Of a DNA stretch of 64,000 nucleotides, positions 47,418 through 56,478 are shown piece after piece. Within the stretch, counting starts at the first letter, position 1. Each line of letters begins with the position of its first letter. This DNA comes from Chryseobacterium sp. H1D6B (lineage in GTDB: Bacteria; Bacteroidota; Bacteroidia; Flavobacteriales; Weeksellaceae): the NCBI RefSeq assembly GCF_029892445.1, contig NZ_JARXVJ010000001.1:1426001-1490000 (forward strand). Direction: 5' to 3'. The notes beneath the pieces are model-generated. The model did no database searches and was not told the DNA's origin. It was given only the letters and a program-made list of their open reading frames with translations. The position numbers and the translations under genes were made by a program.

Positions 47418-49949
47418 TTATTGAGAAGACTTTTCAGCCGACTTTTTTGTTTTCTGAGGTTTTCCTGTTAACCCGTCTTTTGCTTCATTCACATCCAAGA
47501 TGATTGTCTCTCCTTCATTCAACTGCTTATTTACAAGCATTTCTGCTAATAAATCTTCAATGTATTTCTGGATTGCACGTTTCAATGGTCTTGCTCCGAA
47601 ATCTTTATCCCATCCTTTTTCAGAAATGAAGTTTTTAGCATCTTCAGTTAAGTCAACTTTATATCCTAATTTTTCAAGTCTGGTGTATAATTTATTCAAT
47701 TCAAGATCAATGATTTTCTTGATGTCCTCTTTATCAAGAGAATTAAAGATCACAATATCATCAATTCTATTTAAGAATTCAGGAGCAAATGCTTTTTTAA
47801 GGGCATTTTCAATCGTACTTCTTGCTCTTGTATCTGAACCCGTTTTTTTAGCTGAAGTTCCGAAACCTACGCCGTCTCCGAAATCTTTGATATCTCTGGT
47901 TCCGATGTTTGAAGTCAGAATAATAATGGTATTTCTGAAATCAATTTTTCGGCCTAAACTATCAGTTACGTGTCCTTCATCTAAAATCTGCAGCAGGATA
48001 TTGAATACATCTGGGTGGGCTTTTTCAATCTCATCCAAAAGAATAACGGCATATGGTTTTCTTCTTACCGCCTCTGTCAGCTGTCCGCCTTCTTCATATC
48101 CAACGTATCCCGGAGGCGCACCAACCAATCTTGAAACGGCAAATTTCTCCATGTATTCACTCATGTCAATTCTGATCAATGCTTCGTCAGAATCAAAAAG
48201 CTCTCTCGCCATCACTTTTGCAAGCTCTGTCTTACCAACACCGGTTGTACCAAGGAAAATAAAAGTTCCGATAGGGCGGTTTGGATCTTTAAGACCCGCT
48301 CTGTTTCTTTGGATAGCTTTTACAACTTTTTTAACGGCTTCTTCCTGGCCTATCACCTTTCCATTAAGCTGATCGTCCATCTGAGCCAGTTTATCAAGCT
48401 CATTTTTACCGACTTTAGTCACAGGAACGCCGCTCATCATAGAAACCACTTCTGCAACATTCTCTTCCGTTACGGTTTCTTTTTTCTCTTTTACATCCTT
48501 ATCCCATTGTTCCTGGGCCGCATTCAGTTCCATTTGAAGACGTTCTTCTTCATCTTTAAGCTTTCTTGCTTCAAGATAATCCTGAGCTTTTACCGCTTTT
48601 TGTTTAAGTTCTTTGATATCTTCAATTTTCTGCTCAAAATCGATGATTTCTGTAGGAACCTTCATGTTTTTAATGTAAACACGAGATCCTGCTTCATCCA
48701 TGGCATCAATTGCTTTATCTGGTAAGAAACGATCTGTAATATATCTTGCTGTCAAATTGACACAAGCCAGAATTGCTTCAGGAGTATACACTACATTATG
48801 ATGTTCCTCATACTTGTCTTTGATCTGATTCAAAATCAGGATGGTTTCGTCAATTGAAGTAGGCTCTACCATCACTTTTTGAAATCTTCTCTCTAAAGCA
48901 CCGTCTTTTTCAATATATTGACGGTATTCATCAAGAGTAGTGGCCCCGATGCATTGAATTTCACCCCTTGCCAAAGCAGGTTTGAACATATTGGATGCAT
49001 CCAGACTTCCTGTTGAGCTTCCTGCTCCTACAATCGTATGAAGCTCGTCAATGAATAAAATCACATCACGGTTTTTCTCTAATTCCGTCATGATTGCTTT
49101 CATTCTTTCTTCAAACTGTCCACGGTACTTTGTCCCAGCTACTAAACTTGCAAGATCGAGCGTGATAACTCTCTTTCCATAAAGTACTCTGGACACTTTT
49201 TTCTGTTGAATTCTTAAAGCCAGACCTTCTGCAATTGCAGATTTACCGACTCCGGGTTCACCAATAAGCAGCGGGTTGTTTTTCTTTCTTCGTGATAAGA
49301 TCTGAGAAACTCTCTCAATTTCTTTCTCACGTCCGATCACAGGATCCAGCTTTCCATCCCTTGCCAAAGAAGTAAGGTCACGTCCAAAGTTATCCAAAGT
49401 TGGAGTTTTACTTTTCGCGGCCCCTAAATTTCCTGCAGGTTTTCTCATCTGCTCAAAATCTTCTCTTTCTTCATCATCATCATAAGCACTCATTTGAGGT
49501 GCTTGTCCAGAATTTTTAAGCATGGTCTGGTATTCCTTTGAAATCCCTTCATAATCGATGTCGTAAGCTCCTAAAATATTTGAAGTAGGATCCTCATATT
49601 TATATAGAATACCTAAAAGCAAATGAACGGTATTAATCTCGTTGCTTTTGTATTGTCTGCATTCTAGCTCTGCACGTTTAACGGCATGATCTGCCATTTT
49701 AGTGAAAGAAATATTAGTAACCTCCTCAGAAATAGGATTTAGACTTGCTGTATTTAGAGTTTCAATTTTTCTTCTGATTTGTGTTAAATCGGCATTAAGG
49801 TTCTGAAGGATTTCTTTTGCAGAGTTTTCTGTTTTTATAATACCTAAAAGTAGATGTTCTGTATTAAGAAATTCACTTTTCAGCCTTTTTGCTTCATTTT
49901 TGCTTTGTTTGAACACTTGGCTCAAACCTTGTGAAAACTTATAATCCAT
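47418..49949 (-). CDS. clpC: ClpC, ATP-dependent Clp protease ATP-binding subunit
   Basis: ClpC unfolds proteins for the ClpP peptidase. The N-terminal Clp_N repeats fill about 1-145. The first AAA+ domain has GEPGVGKSAIAEG (about 208) and its arginine finger region. The UVR-type linker EDIKELKQKAVKAQDYLEARKLKDEE is near 425-450, which marks ClpC as opposed to ClpA or ClpB. The second AAA+ domain has LGTTGVGKTELAK (about 550). The ATG at 49949 (MDYKFSQGL) is used in place of an upstream TTG. The tail ends Lys/Ser-rich. It is a single gene. Confidence 0.96.
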   Translation of the reverse strand: MDYKFSQGLSQVFKQSKNEAKRLKSEFLNTEHLLLGIIKTENSAKEILQNLNADLTQIRRKIETLNTASLNPISEEVTNISFTKMADHAVKRAELECRQYKSNEINTVHLLLGILYKYEDPTSNILGAYDIDYEGISKEYQTMLKNSGQAPQMSAYDDDEEREDFEQMRKPAGNLGAAKSKTPTLDNFGRDLTSLARDGKLDPVIGREKEIERVSQILSRRKKNNPLLIGEPGVGKSAIAEGLALRIQQKKVSRVLYGKRVITLDLASLVAGTKYRGQFEERMKAIMTELEKNRDVILFIDELHTIVGAGSSTGSLDASNMFKPALARGEIQCIGATTLDEYRQYIEKDGALERRFQKVMVEPTSIDETILILNQIKDKYEEHHNVVYTPEAILACVNLTARYITDRFLPDKAIDAMDEAGSRVYIKNMKVPTEIIDFEQKIEDIKELKQKAVKAQDYLEARKLKDEEERLQMELNAAQEQWDKDVKEKKETVTEENVAEVVSMMSGVPVTKVGKNELDKLAQMDDQLNGKVIGQEEAVKKVVKAIQRNRAGLKDPNRPIGTFIFLGTTGVGKTELAKVMARELFDSDEALIRIDMSEYMEKFAVSRLVGAPPGYVGYEEGGQLTEAVRRKPYAVILLDEIEKAHPDVFNILLQILDEGHVTDSLGRKIDFRNTIIILTSNIGTRDIKDFGDGVGFGTSAKKTGSDTRARSTIENALKKAFAPEFLNRIDDIVIFNSLDKEDIKKIIDLELNKLYTRLEKLGYKVDLTEDAKNFISEKGWDKDFGARPLKRAIQKYIEDLLAEMLVNKQLNEGETIILDVNEAKDGLTGKPQKTKKSAEKSSQ

Positions 49950-50102
49950 AATATATCTCAATTAGAATAAAGATAGACTTATCATTTATTCATTATCTAA
50001 ATTACAAATATTTTACCAAAAATCAATTAATGACTTTATGGCAGAAAAAAGTTTTATTATCTTATTGAAAATGACTAAGTTTGTTATCCTTAAAATTTTT
50101 TC

Positions 50103-50330
50103 ATGAGCCCTTTACTAGCAACGTATATTGGTTATGCCGCTTCACTTTTTATAGTGCTGAGCTTTGCATTAAAAAATTTAAGAAAAATTAGAATTGTTAA
50201 TTTAATAGGATGTGCCTGTTTTGTAGTATATGGGATTTACAGCGGAATGCTCTGGCCTGTTATTATTCCTAATGGATTGCTCTGTTTTGTACAGGTTTAC
50301 CATTTGATAGCAGGAAAAAAAGAGGAATGA
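50103..50330 (+). CDS. Small YgjV-like membrane protein
   Basis: A 75-residue protein with three hydrophobic helices and a short charged C terminus. The pattern YIGYAASLFIVLSFALKN and GCACFVVYGIYSG resembles YgjV and semiSWEET/PQ-loop type half-transporters. The family assignment is moderate and the substrate unknown. Its TGA overlaps the ATG of the glycosyltransferase gene by three bases (ATGA), so both are coupled. Confidence 0.75.
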   Translation: MSPLLATYIGYAASLFIVLSFALKNLRKIRIVNLIGCACFVVYGIYSGMLWPVIIPNGLLCFVQVYHLIAGKKEE

Positions 50331-51424
50331 AGAGGAAAAAAATTATTATATCTGCTTTCAGCAATTTATATACAGATCAAAGGATTGAAAAGGTCTGTAG
50401 TACACTTTTTGAAAATGGGTATCGCATTGAGCTGATAGGAAATGACTGGGGTGGTGCAGCAAAAATGTCGTGCCCATATCCTTTTTCCAGAATACAACTC
50501 ACCTCTAAAAGTTTAAAAACAGCCTATTTCGAATTTAATTGGAAGCTTTACCATGAATTAAAGAAAAAAGCAGATCAAGATACCATTCTTCACGCTAATG
50601 ATCTAGATGCACTGCTTCCCAATTATATTATTGCTAAAAAGTTAAATATTCCCTTAGTTTTTGACAGTCATGAAATTTTTTCAGAAATGCCGGCAATACA
50701 GGGCAAATTGTCACAAAAACTTTGGAGATATTTAGAAAAAAAGATCATTCCTGACATTAAATTCATGATAACCGCAAGCGGAAGCTATGCAGAATGGTTC
50801 AAAAATAAATATGGGATACATCCAGTAGTTGTTCAAAATGCGCCCAGAAAAATAAATTTCATCATTGAGATTCCTGAAAACAATCCTAAAATTTTTCTGT
50901 ATCAGGGCGTAATAAACCCGTTCCGGGGAATAGATAAAGCTATTCTGGCAATGCACCATCTTGAAAATGTGATTTTTAAAATTGCAGGAGACGGACCCAG
51001 AAAGAAGGAGTATGAAGAGCTGGTAAGTCAAGAAAATCTTCAAAATAAAGTGGAATTCTTAGGGAAATTAAAACCTGAAGATTTAAGAAAAATCACCGTC
51101 ACTGCAGATGTAGGAATGAGCATAGAAGAAAATGGAGGCGACAGCTATCTGTATTCTCTGCCGAATAAAGTGCTAGACTGCATCCAAGCCAAGGTTCCGT
51201 TGATTATGTCCGGGCTTCCGGAAATGAGAAAGATCAAGAATCAGTTCGATGTTGGAGAGATCATCAAAAACCATCAGCCGGAAAGTATTGCTGAGGCTGT
51301 TAATTTAATTTTAAACAGAGGGAGAGAAAGCTATCAGGAAGAACTGAATAAAGCATCAGAAGTGCTTTGCTGGGAAAAAGAAGAGCTGAAACTATTAGAT
51401 ATTTTTCAAAAAGCATCTCAATAA
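50327..51424 (+). CDS. Family 4 glycosyltransferase
   Basis: A 365-residue GT-B enzyme, likely acting in polysaccharide or lipopolysaccharide assembly on the cytoplasmic face. N-terminal NLYTDQRIEKVCSTLFENGY, a middle HANDLDALLPNYIIAKKLNIPLVFDSHEIFSEMP, and the donor-site region LYQGVINPFRGIDKAILAM and IAGDGPRKKEYEEL belong to GT4. No membrane segments are seen. The sugar donor is unknown. It overlaps the YgjV-like gene. Confidence 0.88.
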   Translation: MKRKKIIISAFSNLYTDQRIEKVCSTLFENGYRIELIGNDWGGAAKMSCPYPFSRIQLTSKSLKTAYFEFNWKLYHELKKKADQDTILHANDLDALLPNYIIAKKLNIPLVFDSHEIFSEMPAIQGKLSQKLWRYLEKKIIPDIKFMITASGSYAEWFKNKYGIHPVVVQNAPRKINFIIEIPENNPKIFLYQGVINPFRGIDKAILAMHHLENVIFKIAGDGPRKKEYEELVSQENLQNKVEFLGKLKPEDLRKITVTADVGMSIEENGGDSYLYSLPNKVLDCIQAKVPLIMSGLPEMRKIKNQFDVGEIIKNHQPESIAEAVNLILNRGRESYQEELNKASEVLCWEKEELKLLDIFQKASQ

Positions 51425-51443
51425 GTATTTTTTCTAAATTGGC

Positions 51444-51451
51444 TATCTTTG
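51444..51451 (+). promoter_or_regulatory. TAnnTTTG element for sufE
   Basis: TATCTTTG ends 19 bases before the ATG at 51471. No upstream TTG at standard spacing. Confidence 0.45.
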
Positions 51452-51470
51452 CATTAAAGAAATTATTAAA

Positions 51471-51890
51471 ATGACCATTAAAGAAAAACAGCAGGAAATA
51501 GTAGATGAATTTGCTTTTCTTGACGACTGGGAGCAAAAGTATGAGTACATCATAGATCTTGGAAAAGAATTAAAAGGGTTGCCGGAAGAGAAGAAAACAG
51601 AGGATAATATTATCAAAGGATGCCAGAGTAAAGTTTGGATCGATGCTGAATTCAAGGACGGCAAGCTTTATTTTGATGCGGATTCTGACGGTATTCTGCC
51701 CAAAGGAATCGTTTCATTGCTTGTGACTATTTACAGCGGTCATTCTACTCAGGAAATTTTAGATTCTGATTTCAATTTTATTTCTGAAATAGGACTTCAG
51801 GAGTTCCTTTCTCCATCCCGAGCTAATGGCTTGATGGCAATGACGAAACAAATTAAATTTTATGCGGTGGCATATCAGTTGAAGTCGTGA
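51471..51890 (+). CDS. sufE: SufE family Fe-S cluster assembly protein
   Basis: SufE accepts sulfur from the cysteine desulfurase SufS and passes it to the SufBCD scaffold. The 139-residue protein has DDWEQKYEYIIDLGKEL at about 20-36 and the sulfur-accepting Cys in IIKGCQSKVW (about residue 50). DGILPKGIVSLLVTIYSG is also conserved. Only this Suf gene is in the window; it is far from a suf operon. The GTG start of the next gene overlaps its TGA. Confidence 0.92.
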   Translation: MTIKEKQQEIVDEFAFLDDWEQKYEYIIDLGKELKGLPEEKKTEDNIIKGCQSKVWIDAEFKDGKLYFDADSDGILPKGIVSLLVTIYSGHSTQEILDSDFNFISEIGLQEFLSPSRANGLMAMTKQIKFYAVAYQLKS

Positions 51891-52852
51891 TAAGAATTTT
51901 AGCATATCGTTTTTCTGCTTTTGGTGATGTTGCTATGACAGCGCCTGTTTTCCGGGAGTTTCTGGAGCAGAATCCCAATGTGGAAATTGTAATGGTGTCC
52001 AGAAAGAATTTTGAAAACTTATTTTCAGATATCCCGAATGTTATTTTTAAAGGGATTGATTTCGATGGATATAAAGGTTTTTTTGGATTAAGAAGGCTGT
52101 CGGATGAACTCTTGAAAGAATTTCATCCTGACTTTGTGGCTGATCTTCATGATGTAATCCGTTCAAAAATTTTGACTAAAATCTATAGTAAAAAAGGTTT
52201 TAAAGTATTCAGGATAAAAAAAGGAAAAGAAGAAAAGGAAAGGCTTACTGATGTCTGGAATCTGGATAAAATACAGCTGAAAAAGACAGTGGAGCGTTAT
52301 GCGGATGTTTTTCGGGATATGGGATTTGAAGTTAAGCTTTCTAATCAATTAAGACCGGTCTCACAAAAAAAATCAGGAATAGGCTTTGCGCCGTTTGCCC
52401 AGCATAAAGGGAAGATGCTTCCATTAGAGAAATCTTATGAATTAGCTAAAATTTTAGCTCAAAAACATAAACTGTATTTTTTTGGTGGCGGAAAAAAAGA
52501 AACGGAAACTCTTGAGAGGTGGGAGAAAGAAATTCCTAATACAGAAAGTTTATCAGGAAAATTAAGTCTTAAAGAAGAACTCAACAGAATCTCAGAATTG
52601 GAATTGATGATCTCTATGGATTCGGCGAATATGCACTTGGCAAGTCTTGTTGGGACAAGGTGTGTTTCAATTTGGGGAGCAACCCATCCTTATGCAGGAT
52701 TTTTAGGGTTCGGACAAAGTGAGAATGATGTGGTTCAGGTGAATGACTTAACCTGCAGGCCATGTTCCGTTTTTGGAGATAAAGAATGCTTTAGGGGAGA
52801 CTGGGCTTGTTTAGAAGAATTGACTATTCAGAAAATTATTGATAAAATTTAA
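51887..52852 (+). CDS. Family 9 glycosyltransferase (heptosyltransferase-like)
   Basis: This 321-residue protein belongs to GT9, which adds heptose or related sugars to lipopolysaccharide core. The start RILAYRFSAFGDVAMTAPVFREFL (residues 3-26), GIGFAPFAQHKGKMLP, and the donor-site region MISMDSANMHLASLVGTRCVSIWGATHP with CRPCSVFGDKECFRGDWACL near the end are typical. It starts at a GTG overlapping the sufE stop (GTGA). The acceptor is unknown. A hairpin follows 23 bases later. Confidence 0.88.
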   Translation: MIRILAYRFSAFGDVAMTAPVFREFLEQNPNVEIVMVSRKNFENLFSDIPNVIFKGIDFDGYKGFFGLRRLSDELLKEFHPDFVADLHDVIRSKILTKIYSKKGFKVFRIKKGKEEKERLTDVWNLDKIQLKKTVERYADVFRDMGFEVKLSNQLRPVSQKKSGIGFAPFAQHKGKMLPLEKSYELAKILAQKHKLYFFGGGKKETETLERWEKEIPNTESLSGKLSLKEELNRISELELMISMDSANMHLASLVGTRCVSIWGATHPYAGFLGFGQSENDVVQVNDLTCRPCSVFGDKECFRGDWACLEELTIQKIIDKI

Positions 52853-52875
52853 ATTAAATAAGTATACTTATAAAT

Positions 52876-52912
52876 AACGTCTCTCAGTACATGAGGGGCG
52901 TTTTATTTTTAA
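52876..52912 (+). terminator. Terminator after the GT9 gene
   Basis: AACGTCTCTC pairs with GAGGGGCGTT (three G-T pairs) around AGTACAT and is followed by TTTTATTTTT. Confidence 0.75.
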
Positions 52913-52931
52913 TGATAGCTTAGAAACAATA

Positions 52932-52971
52932 TAAAAAAAAGAAAAATCTCCCAATTTCTTGAGAGATTTTC
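52932..52971 (-). terminator. Terminator of the tRNA-Val pair
   Basis: On the minus strand AAATCTC pairs with GAGATTT around a 14-base loop, followed by TTCTTTTTTTT. It is just downstream of the second tRNA in reading order. Confidence 0.8.
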
Positions 52972-52973
52972 TG

Positions 52974-53048
52974 TGGGCCCTGAGGGATTCGAACCCCCGA
53001 CCCTCTGGGTGTAAACCAGATGCTCTGAACCAACTGAGCTAAGAGCCC
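52974..53048 (-). tRNA. tRNA-Val (UAC), copy 2 in reading order
   Basis: The minus strand folds as a standard cloverleaf. It has an acceptor stem GGGCTCT/AGGGCCC, a D arm from GCTCAGTTGGTTCAGAGC, the anticodon stem-loop CTGGTTTACACCCAG (anticodon TAC) and T loop TTCGAAT. The 3' CCA is not encoded beyond the first bases. It is identical to the neighbour at 53084-53158. Confidence 0.97.
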
Positions 53049-53083
53049 TGAAATTTTTTAAAAGGCTTCAGTATCCTTTTTAG

Positions 53084-53158
53084 TGGGCCCTGAGGGATTC
53101 GAACCCCCGACCCTCTGGGTGTAAACCAGATGCTCTGAACCAACTGAGCTAAGAGCCC
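53084..53158 (-). tRNA. tRNA-Val (UAC), copy 1 in reading order
   Basis: This copy is identical in sequence to the tRNA at 52974-53048, with 35 bases between them. The anticodon TAC reads GUN valine codons. It is read first, toward the shared terminator. Confidence 0.97.
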
Positions 53159-53200
53159 TCTATACTTGTATTCTCGTTTAGAGTGGTGCAAATATACGAC

Positions 53201-54445
53201 TTATCTGGAAATCTCCAAATTTTTTTCTAAAAATTCTCCAACAACAAAATTGCTCCCGCCGATAAAAATCATTTCTTCATTTGTACATTGTTGTTTTGCA
53301 GTAAAATACGCTTCCTGTACAGAATCGAAAATTTTATAAATTATTTTTGCTTCAATAAGCAGATCTTCATATTCTTTAGGATCTCGGCCCCTGCTGATAG
53401 AAGGTTTAGCAAAATAAAATTCAGAATTTTCAGGCAGTAAATTCATCACTTCATCTATTTTTTTGTCGTTCACGAAACCTAAAATAACATGTTTATGAAG
53501 GTTTATTGAGTTCAATTGAGCAAAAACCAATTCCAGTCCGGCCTGATTGTGGGCTGTATCGCAGATGATAAGCGGATTTTTTGAAAACTCAAACCAGCGC
53601 CCAATAAAGCCTGTATTTTCATGAACGTGTAATAATCCGTTCTCTATATTTTCAGAGGAAACCGCAAAGCCTAATTTTTTTAATTCCTCAATTAAGGCCA
53701 AAACAACTTTAATATTTTTCTGCTGGTAATTTCCTTTTAAATCTGACTTTAAATCTGTTTTTACTAAAGAAGCATCAATAAATGGAGCTTTTTCCTTATC
53801 AGCTTTCGTCATGAGAATGTTTTTTACAATTTCATTTTCGTCACCTGAAATAATTGGTGTATTATTTTTAATAATTCCGGCCTTTTCTCCAGCAATCTCT
53901 TCAATTGTATTTCCTAAAATATTTTGATGGTCAAGCTGGACATTAGTAATTGCGGCAACTAAAGGTTTTATAATATTGGTAGAATCTAATCTTCCGCCGA
54001 GACCTACCTCAATGATGGCGAAGTCTACTTGCTGCTGGTAAAAGTATTCAAAAGCCATAATGGTAGTGAATTCAAAAAATGATGGGCGGATAGCTTCGGG
54101 GAGGTTTTTAAGCTTCAGTATAAAATTATAGACGAATTCTTTATCACAGTTCTTCCCGTTGACCTTTATGCGCTCTGTAAAATCAATAAGATGGGGAGAA
54201 TTATATAAACCGACTTTATAGCCTGCATTCTGGAGAATTGAGGCCAGCATATTACTTGAAGACCCCTTTCCATTAGTCCCTCCAATATGAATAGTTTTTA
54301 TTTTTTCCTGAGGGTTGTCAAAAAAAGCACAAAGATTTGTAATGTTATCTAAACCAGGTTTATAAGCCTTTTCTCCATCTGTCTGATAGTTAGGAGCCTG
54401 TACGAAAAGCCAATCGACAGCTTCTTGGTATTGTTCACTTGTCAT
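53201..54445 (-). CDS. folC: Folylpolyglutamate/dihydrofolate synthase
   Basis: FolC adds glutamate to dihydrofolate/tetrahydrofolate. The P-loop HIGGTNGKGSSSNMLASIL begins near residue 52, the Mg-binding YNSPHLIDFTERI follows, and FAIIEVGLGGRLDSTN and ITNVQLDHQNILG are Mur-ligase-fold motifs. The 414 residues are normal. It stands alone, 42 bases after the tRNA pair in the opposite sense of the next gene, tolC. No terminator is obvious at its 3' end. Confidence 0.94.
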   Translation of the reverse strand: MTSEQYQEAVDWLFVQAPNYQTDGEKAYKPGLDNITNLCAFFDNPQEKIKTIHIGGTNGKGSSSNMLASILQNAGYKVGLYNSPHLIDFTERIKVNGKNCDKEFVYNFILKLKNLPEAIRPSFFEFTTIMAFEYFYQQQVDFAIIEVGLGGRLDSTNIIKPLVAAITNVQLDHQNILGNTIEEIAGEKAGIIKNNTPIISGDENEIVKNILMTKADKEKAPFIDASLVKTDLKSDLKGNYQQKNIKVVLALIEELKKLGFAVSSENIENGLLHVHENTGFIGRWFEFSKNPLIICDTAHNQAGLELVFAQLNSINLHKHVILGFVNDKKIDEVMNLLPENSEFYFAKPSISRGRDPKEYEDLLIEAKIIYKIFDSVQEAYFTAKQQCTNEEMIFIGGSNFVVGEFLEKNLEISR

Positions 54446-54508
54446 GATGCAAAATTCTCAAAAAGTTTTATTAAAATGAAACATTATTTTTTTAATCTGT
54501 AACTTTTC

Positions 54509-54516
54509 TATATTTG
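54509..54516 (+). promoter_or_regulatory. TAnnTTTG element for the TolC-family operon
   Basis: TATATTTG ends 27 bases before the ATG. No TTG at the standard distance. Confidence 0.5.
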
Positions 54517-54543
54517 GTTCGTCTAATTTGTTAAAAGATTAAT

Positions 54544-55884
54544 ATGAAAAAAGTTTGGATTATCGTTTTTGGATTAACATGTCTGGGACTCAGCGCTCAG
54601 AAAAGGTGGTCCTTAAGAGAATGTGTGGACTACGCTGTACAGCATAATCTTCAGGTTATCCAAAATCAATATTCGAAAGAAGTTCAGAATACTAATCTTA
54701 AAATAGCCAAAAGAGATTATTTACCGTCAGTGTCGGGAAGTATAGGGAATACGGCAAGTTTTGGACAAACTCAGTTCGTTAACACGAGTGTTAGAAACGA
54801 TAACTTCAGTAATAATGCTAGTTTAGGTGCGAGTATCGTAGTCTACAATAATGGAAGGATCGAAAAAACCATCAGAAAAACCGAATTTGATGTAGAAGCA
54901 AGCCAATATGATATCGAAACAATACAGAATGATATTTCTTTACAGATTGCACAGCAGTATTTAACAACACTTTTAAACAAAGAAATTGTAAAAATATCTC
55001 AGAGTGCTGTAGAAAATGCTAAAAAGCAGTCTGACAGAGCGAAAATTACAACAAGTGTAGGAACTACTGCCCAAACTGTTTTAGCAGAAGCAGATGCAGC
55101 ATTAGCAAGAGAAAAACAAAATCTTAAAACTGCTGAAATTAATGTAGGAAGGAGTTTATTTGCGTTAGCCCAGCTTTTACAGCTGCAGGATTATAAAGAT
55201 TTTGATGTAGAAGATGTAGCGGTATCAGATCAATTGCCTTCAGAATTAAAATCTGTTGATGAGGTTTTAAATACAGCCTATGAAAATCAGCCTCAGGTAA
55301 AAGCAGCGGTAAGCAGAATAAAATCTGCAGAAGCTCAGACTGAAGTAAGCAAAACAGCCTTTTGGCCAACAGTAACAGCAAGTGCGGGAATAGGAAGCTT
55401 TTATAACAATTCTTTAGTTACCAATAATATTGGTTCAGCTTTACTGTATATTAAAGAGAAAACTTTTTTCCAGCAGTACAAAGATAACTTTGGGCAAAAT
55501 ATAGGAGTATCAGTGAATATCCCGGTTTTTAACAAAGGAATTACGAAACTGCAGGTAGAACAGTCAAGAATCAATGAAAGTATTGCCAAGAACGCTTTAG
55601 AACAGCAGAAACAGACGGTAAGACAGAATGTACAGAAAGCACAATTTGATGTGGATGCTAATTATGAAGGATATTTAGCGGCTACAGAGGCAGAGAAGAG
55701 TTCAAAATTAGCGATGGAGTTTGCTGATAAAAGTTATACGGCAGGAAGAACTACAATTTATGATGTAAATGTTGCTAGAAATAACTACGCCAATGCTCAG
55801 GGGTCTGTGGCGCAGGCTAAATTTAATTATATTTTCAGTCTTAAATTGTTGAATTTCTATGCAGGAATTCCATTAAGTTTGTAA
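54544..55884 (+). CDS. TolC-family outer-membrane efflux protein
   Basis: A 446-residue outer-membrane channel for type I secretion or multidrug efflux. The signal peptide is MKKVWIIVFGLTCLGLSAQ. WSLRECVDYAVQHNLQVIQNQ is the usual start of the mature protein. Two repeats of the coiled helical hairpin are visible, the second around 230-440, with DVNVARNNYANAQGSVAQAKFNYIFSLKLL at the end. No inner-membrane pump or adaptor gene is adjacent in the window. sprT-like follows after 1 base. Confidence 0.93.
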   Translation: MKKVWIIVFGLTCLGLSAQKRWSLRECVDYAVQHNLQVIQNQYSKEVQNTNLKIAKRDYLPSVSGSIGNTASFGQTQFVNTSVRNDNFSNNASLGASIVVYNNGRIEKTIRKTEFDVEASQYDIETIQNDISLQIAQQYLTTLLNKEIVKISQSAVENAKKQSDRAKITTSVGTTAQTVLAEADAALAREKQNLKTAEINVGRSLFALAQLLQLQDYKDFDVEDVAVSDQLPSELKSVDEVLNTAYENQPQVKAAVSRIKSAEAQTEVSKTAFWPTVTASAGIGSFYNNSLVTNNIGSALLYIKEKTFFQQYKDNFGQNIGVSVNIPVFNKGITKLQVEQSRINESIAKNALEQQKQTVRQNVQKAQFDVDANYEGYLAATEAEKSSKLAMEFADKSYTAGRTTIYDVNVARNNYANAQGSVAQAKFNYIFSLKLLNFYAGIPLSL

Positions 55885-55885
55885 A

Positions 55886-56476
55886 ATGTCTATTCAATCA
55901 TTAGAAAAATACCTACCACAAAATACATTTCAATATTTAAAAATTTGGTTTGCAGATTATTATATTCACATAAAAATTACCCGCAACCGAAATTCCAAGC
56001 TGGGAGATTACAGAAAACTCCCAGATCATTCTCATGAAATAACAATCAATTCTACGTTAGCTCCTGAGCTTTTTTTCTTTGTCCTTACCCATGAGCTGGC
56101 TCATCTGATTGCGTTTGAAAAATATGGCAGAAGAATTTTGCCGCATGGAAATGAATGGAAAGAAACATTCAGACTAATGCTGCTTGAAAGCCTTGACGTA
56201 TATGGGGACGATCTTAAGCCGATCCTTGTGAAGTTTTCTAAGTCTCCGAAGGCAAATTTTATGGCGAGTCCGGATCTGGTAAAATATTTTCATATTGAAA
56301 ACCACGATGATAAGCTGCAGTTCATAGAAGATCTTAAAAAAGGGGAATATTTTATATACCGGAACGAAAAGTATTTATTGGAAGGTCTGATTAAAAAAAA
56401 CTATCTTTGTAAGAACCTAGCTACTGGAAGGATGTATTCTTTCAAACCACTGGCAAGGGTAGAAAAATGTAGTTAA
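55886..56476 (+). CDS. SprT-like zinc metalloprotein
   Basis: The 196-residue protein has the metallopeptidase motif THELAHLIAFEKYGRRILPHGNEWK. Its HExxH and downstream His (PHG) are zinc ligands of the SprT/Spartan fold. Eukaryotic Spartan repairs DNA-protein crosslinks; bacterial SprT roles are unknown. The tail with NYLCKNLATGRMYSF and a final Cys may be an incomplete zinc ribbon. The start is 1 base after the TolC stop. Confidence 0.88.
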   Translation: MSIQSLEKYLPQNTFQYLKIWFADYYIHIKITRNRNSKLGDYRKLPDHSHEITINSTLAPELFFFVLTHELAHLIAFEKYGRRILPHGNEWKETFRLMLLESLDVYGDDLKPILVKFSKSPKANFMASPDLVKYFHIENHDDKLQFIEDLKKGEYFIYRNEKYLLEGLIKKNYLCKNLATGRMYSFKPLARVEKCS

Positions 56477-56478
56477 AC

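Noticed and set aside
47500..48372. A 290-residue plus-strand open frame inside clpC
   Set aside because: It is opposite to clpC, whose sequence is fully conserved. The frame shows the Ser/Pro/Ile-rich composition typical of antisense shadows.
52974..53158. The duplicated tRNA genes as an integration site of a mobile element
   Set aside because: No integrase, no attachment repeat of a tRNA end and no foreign genes are found beside the pair.
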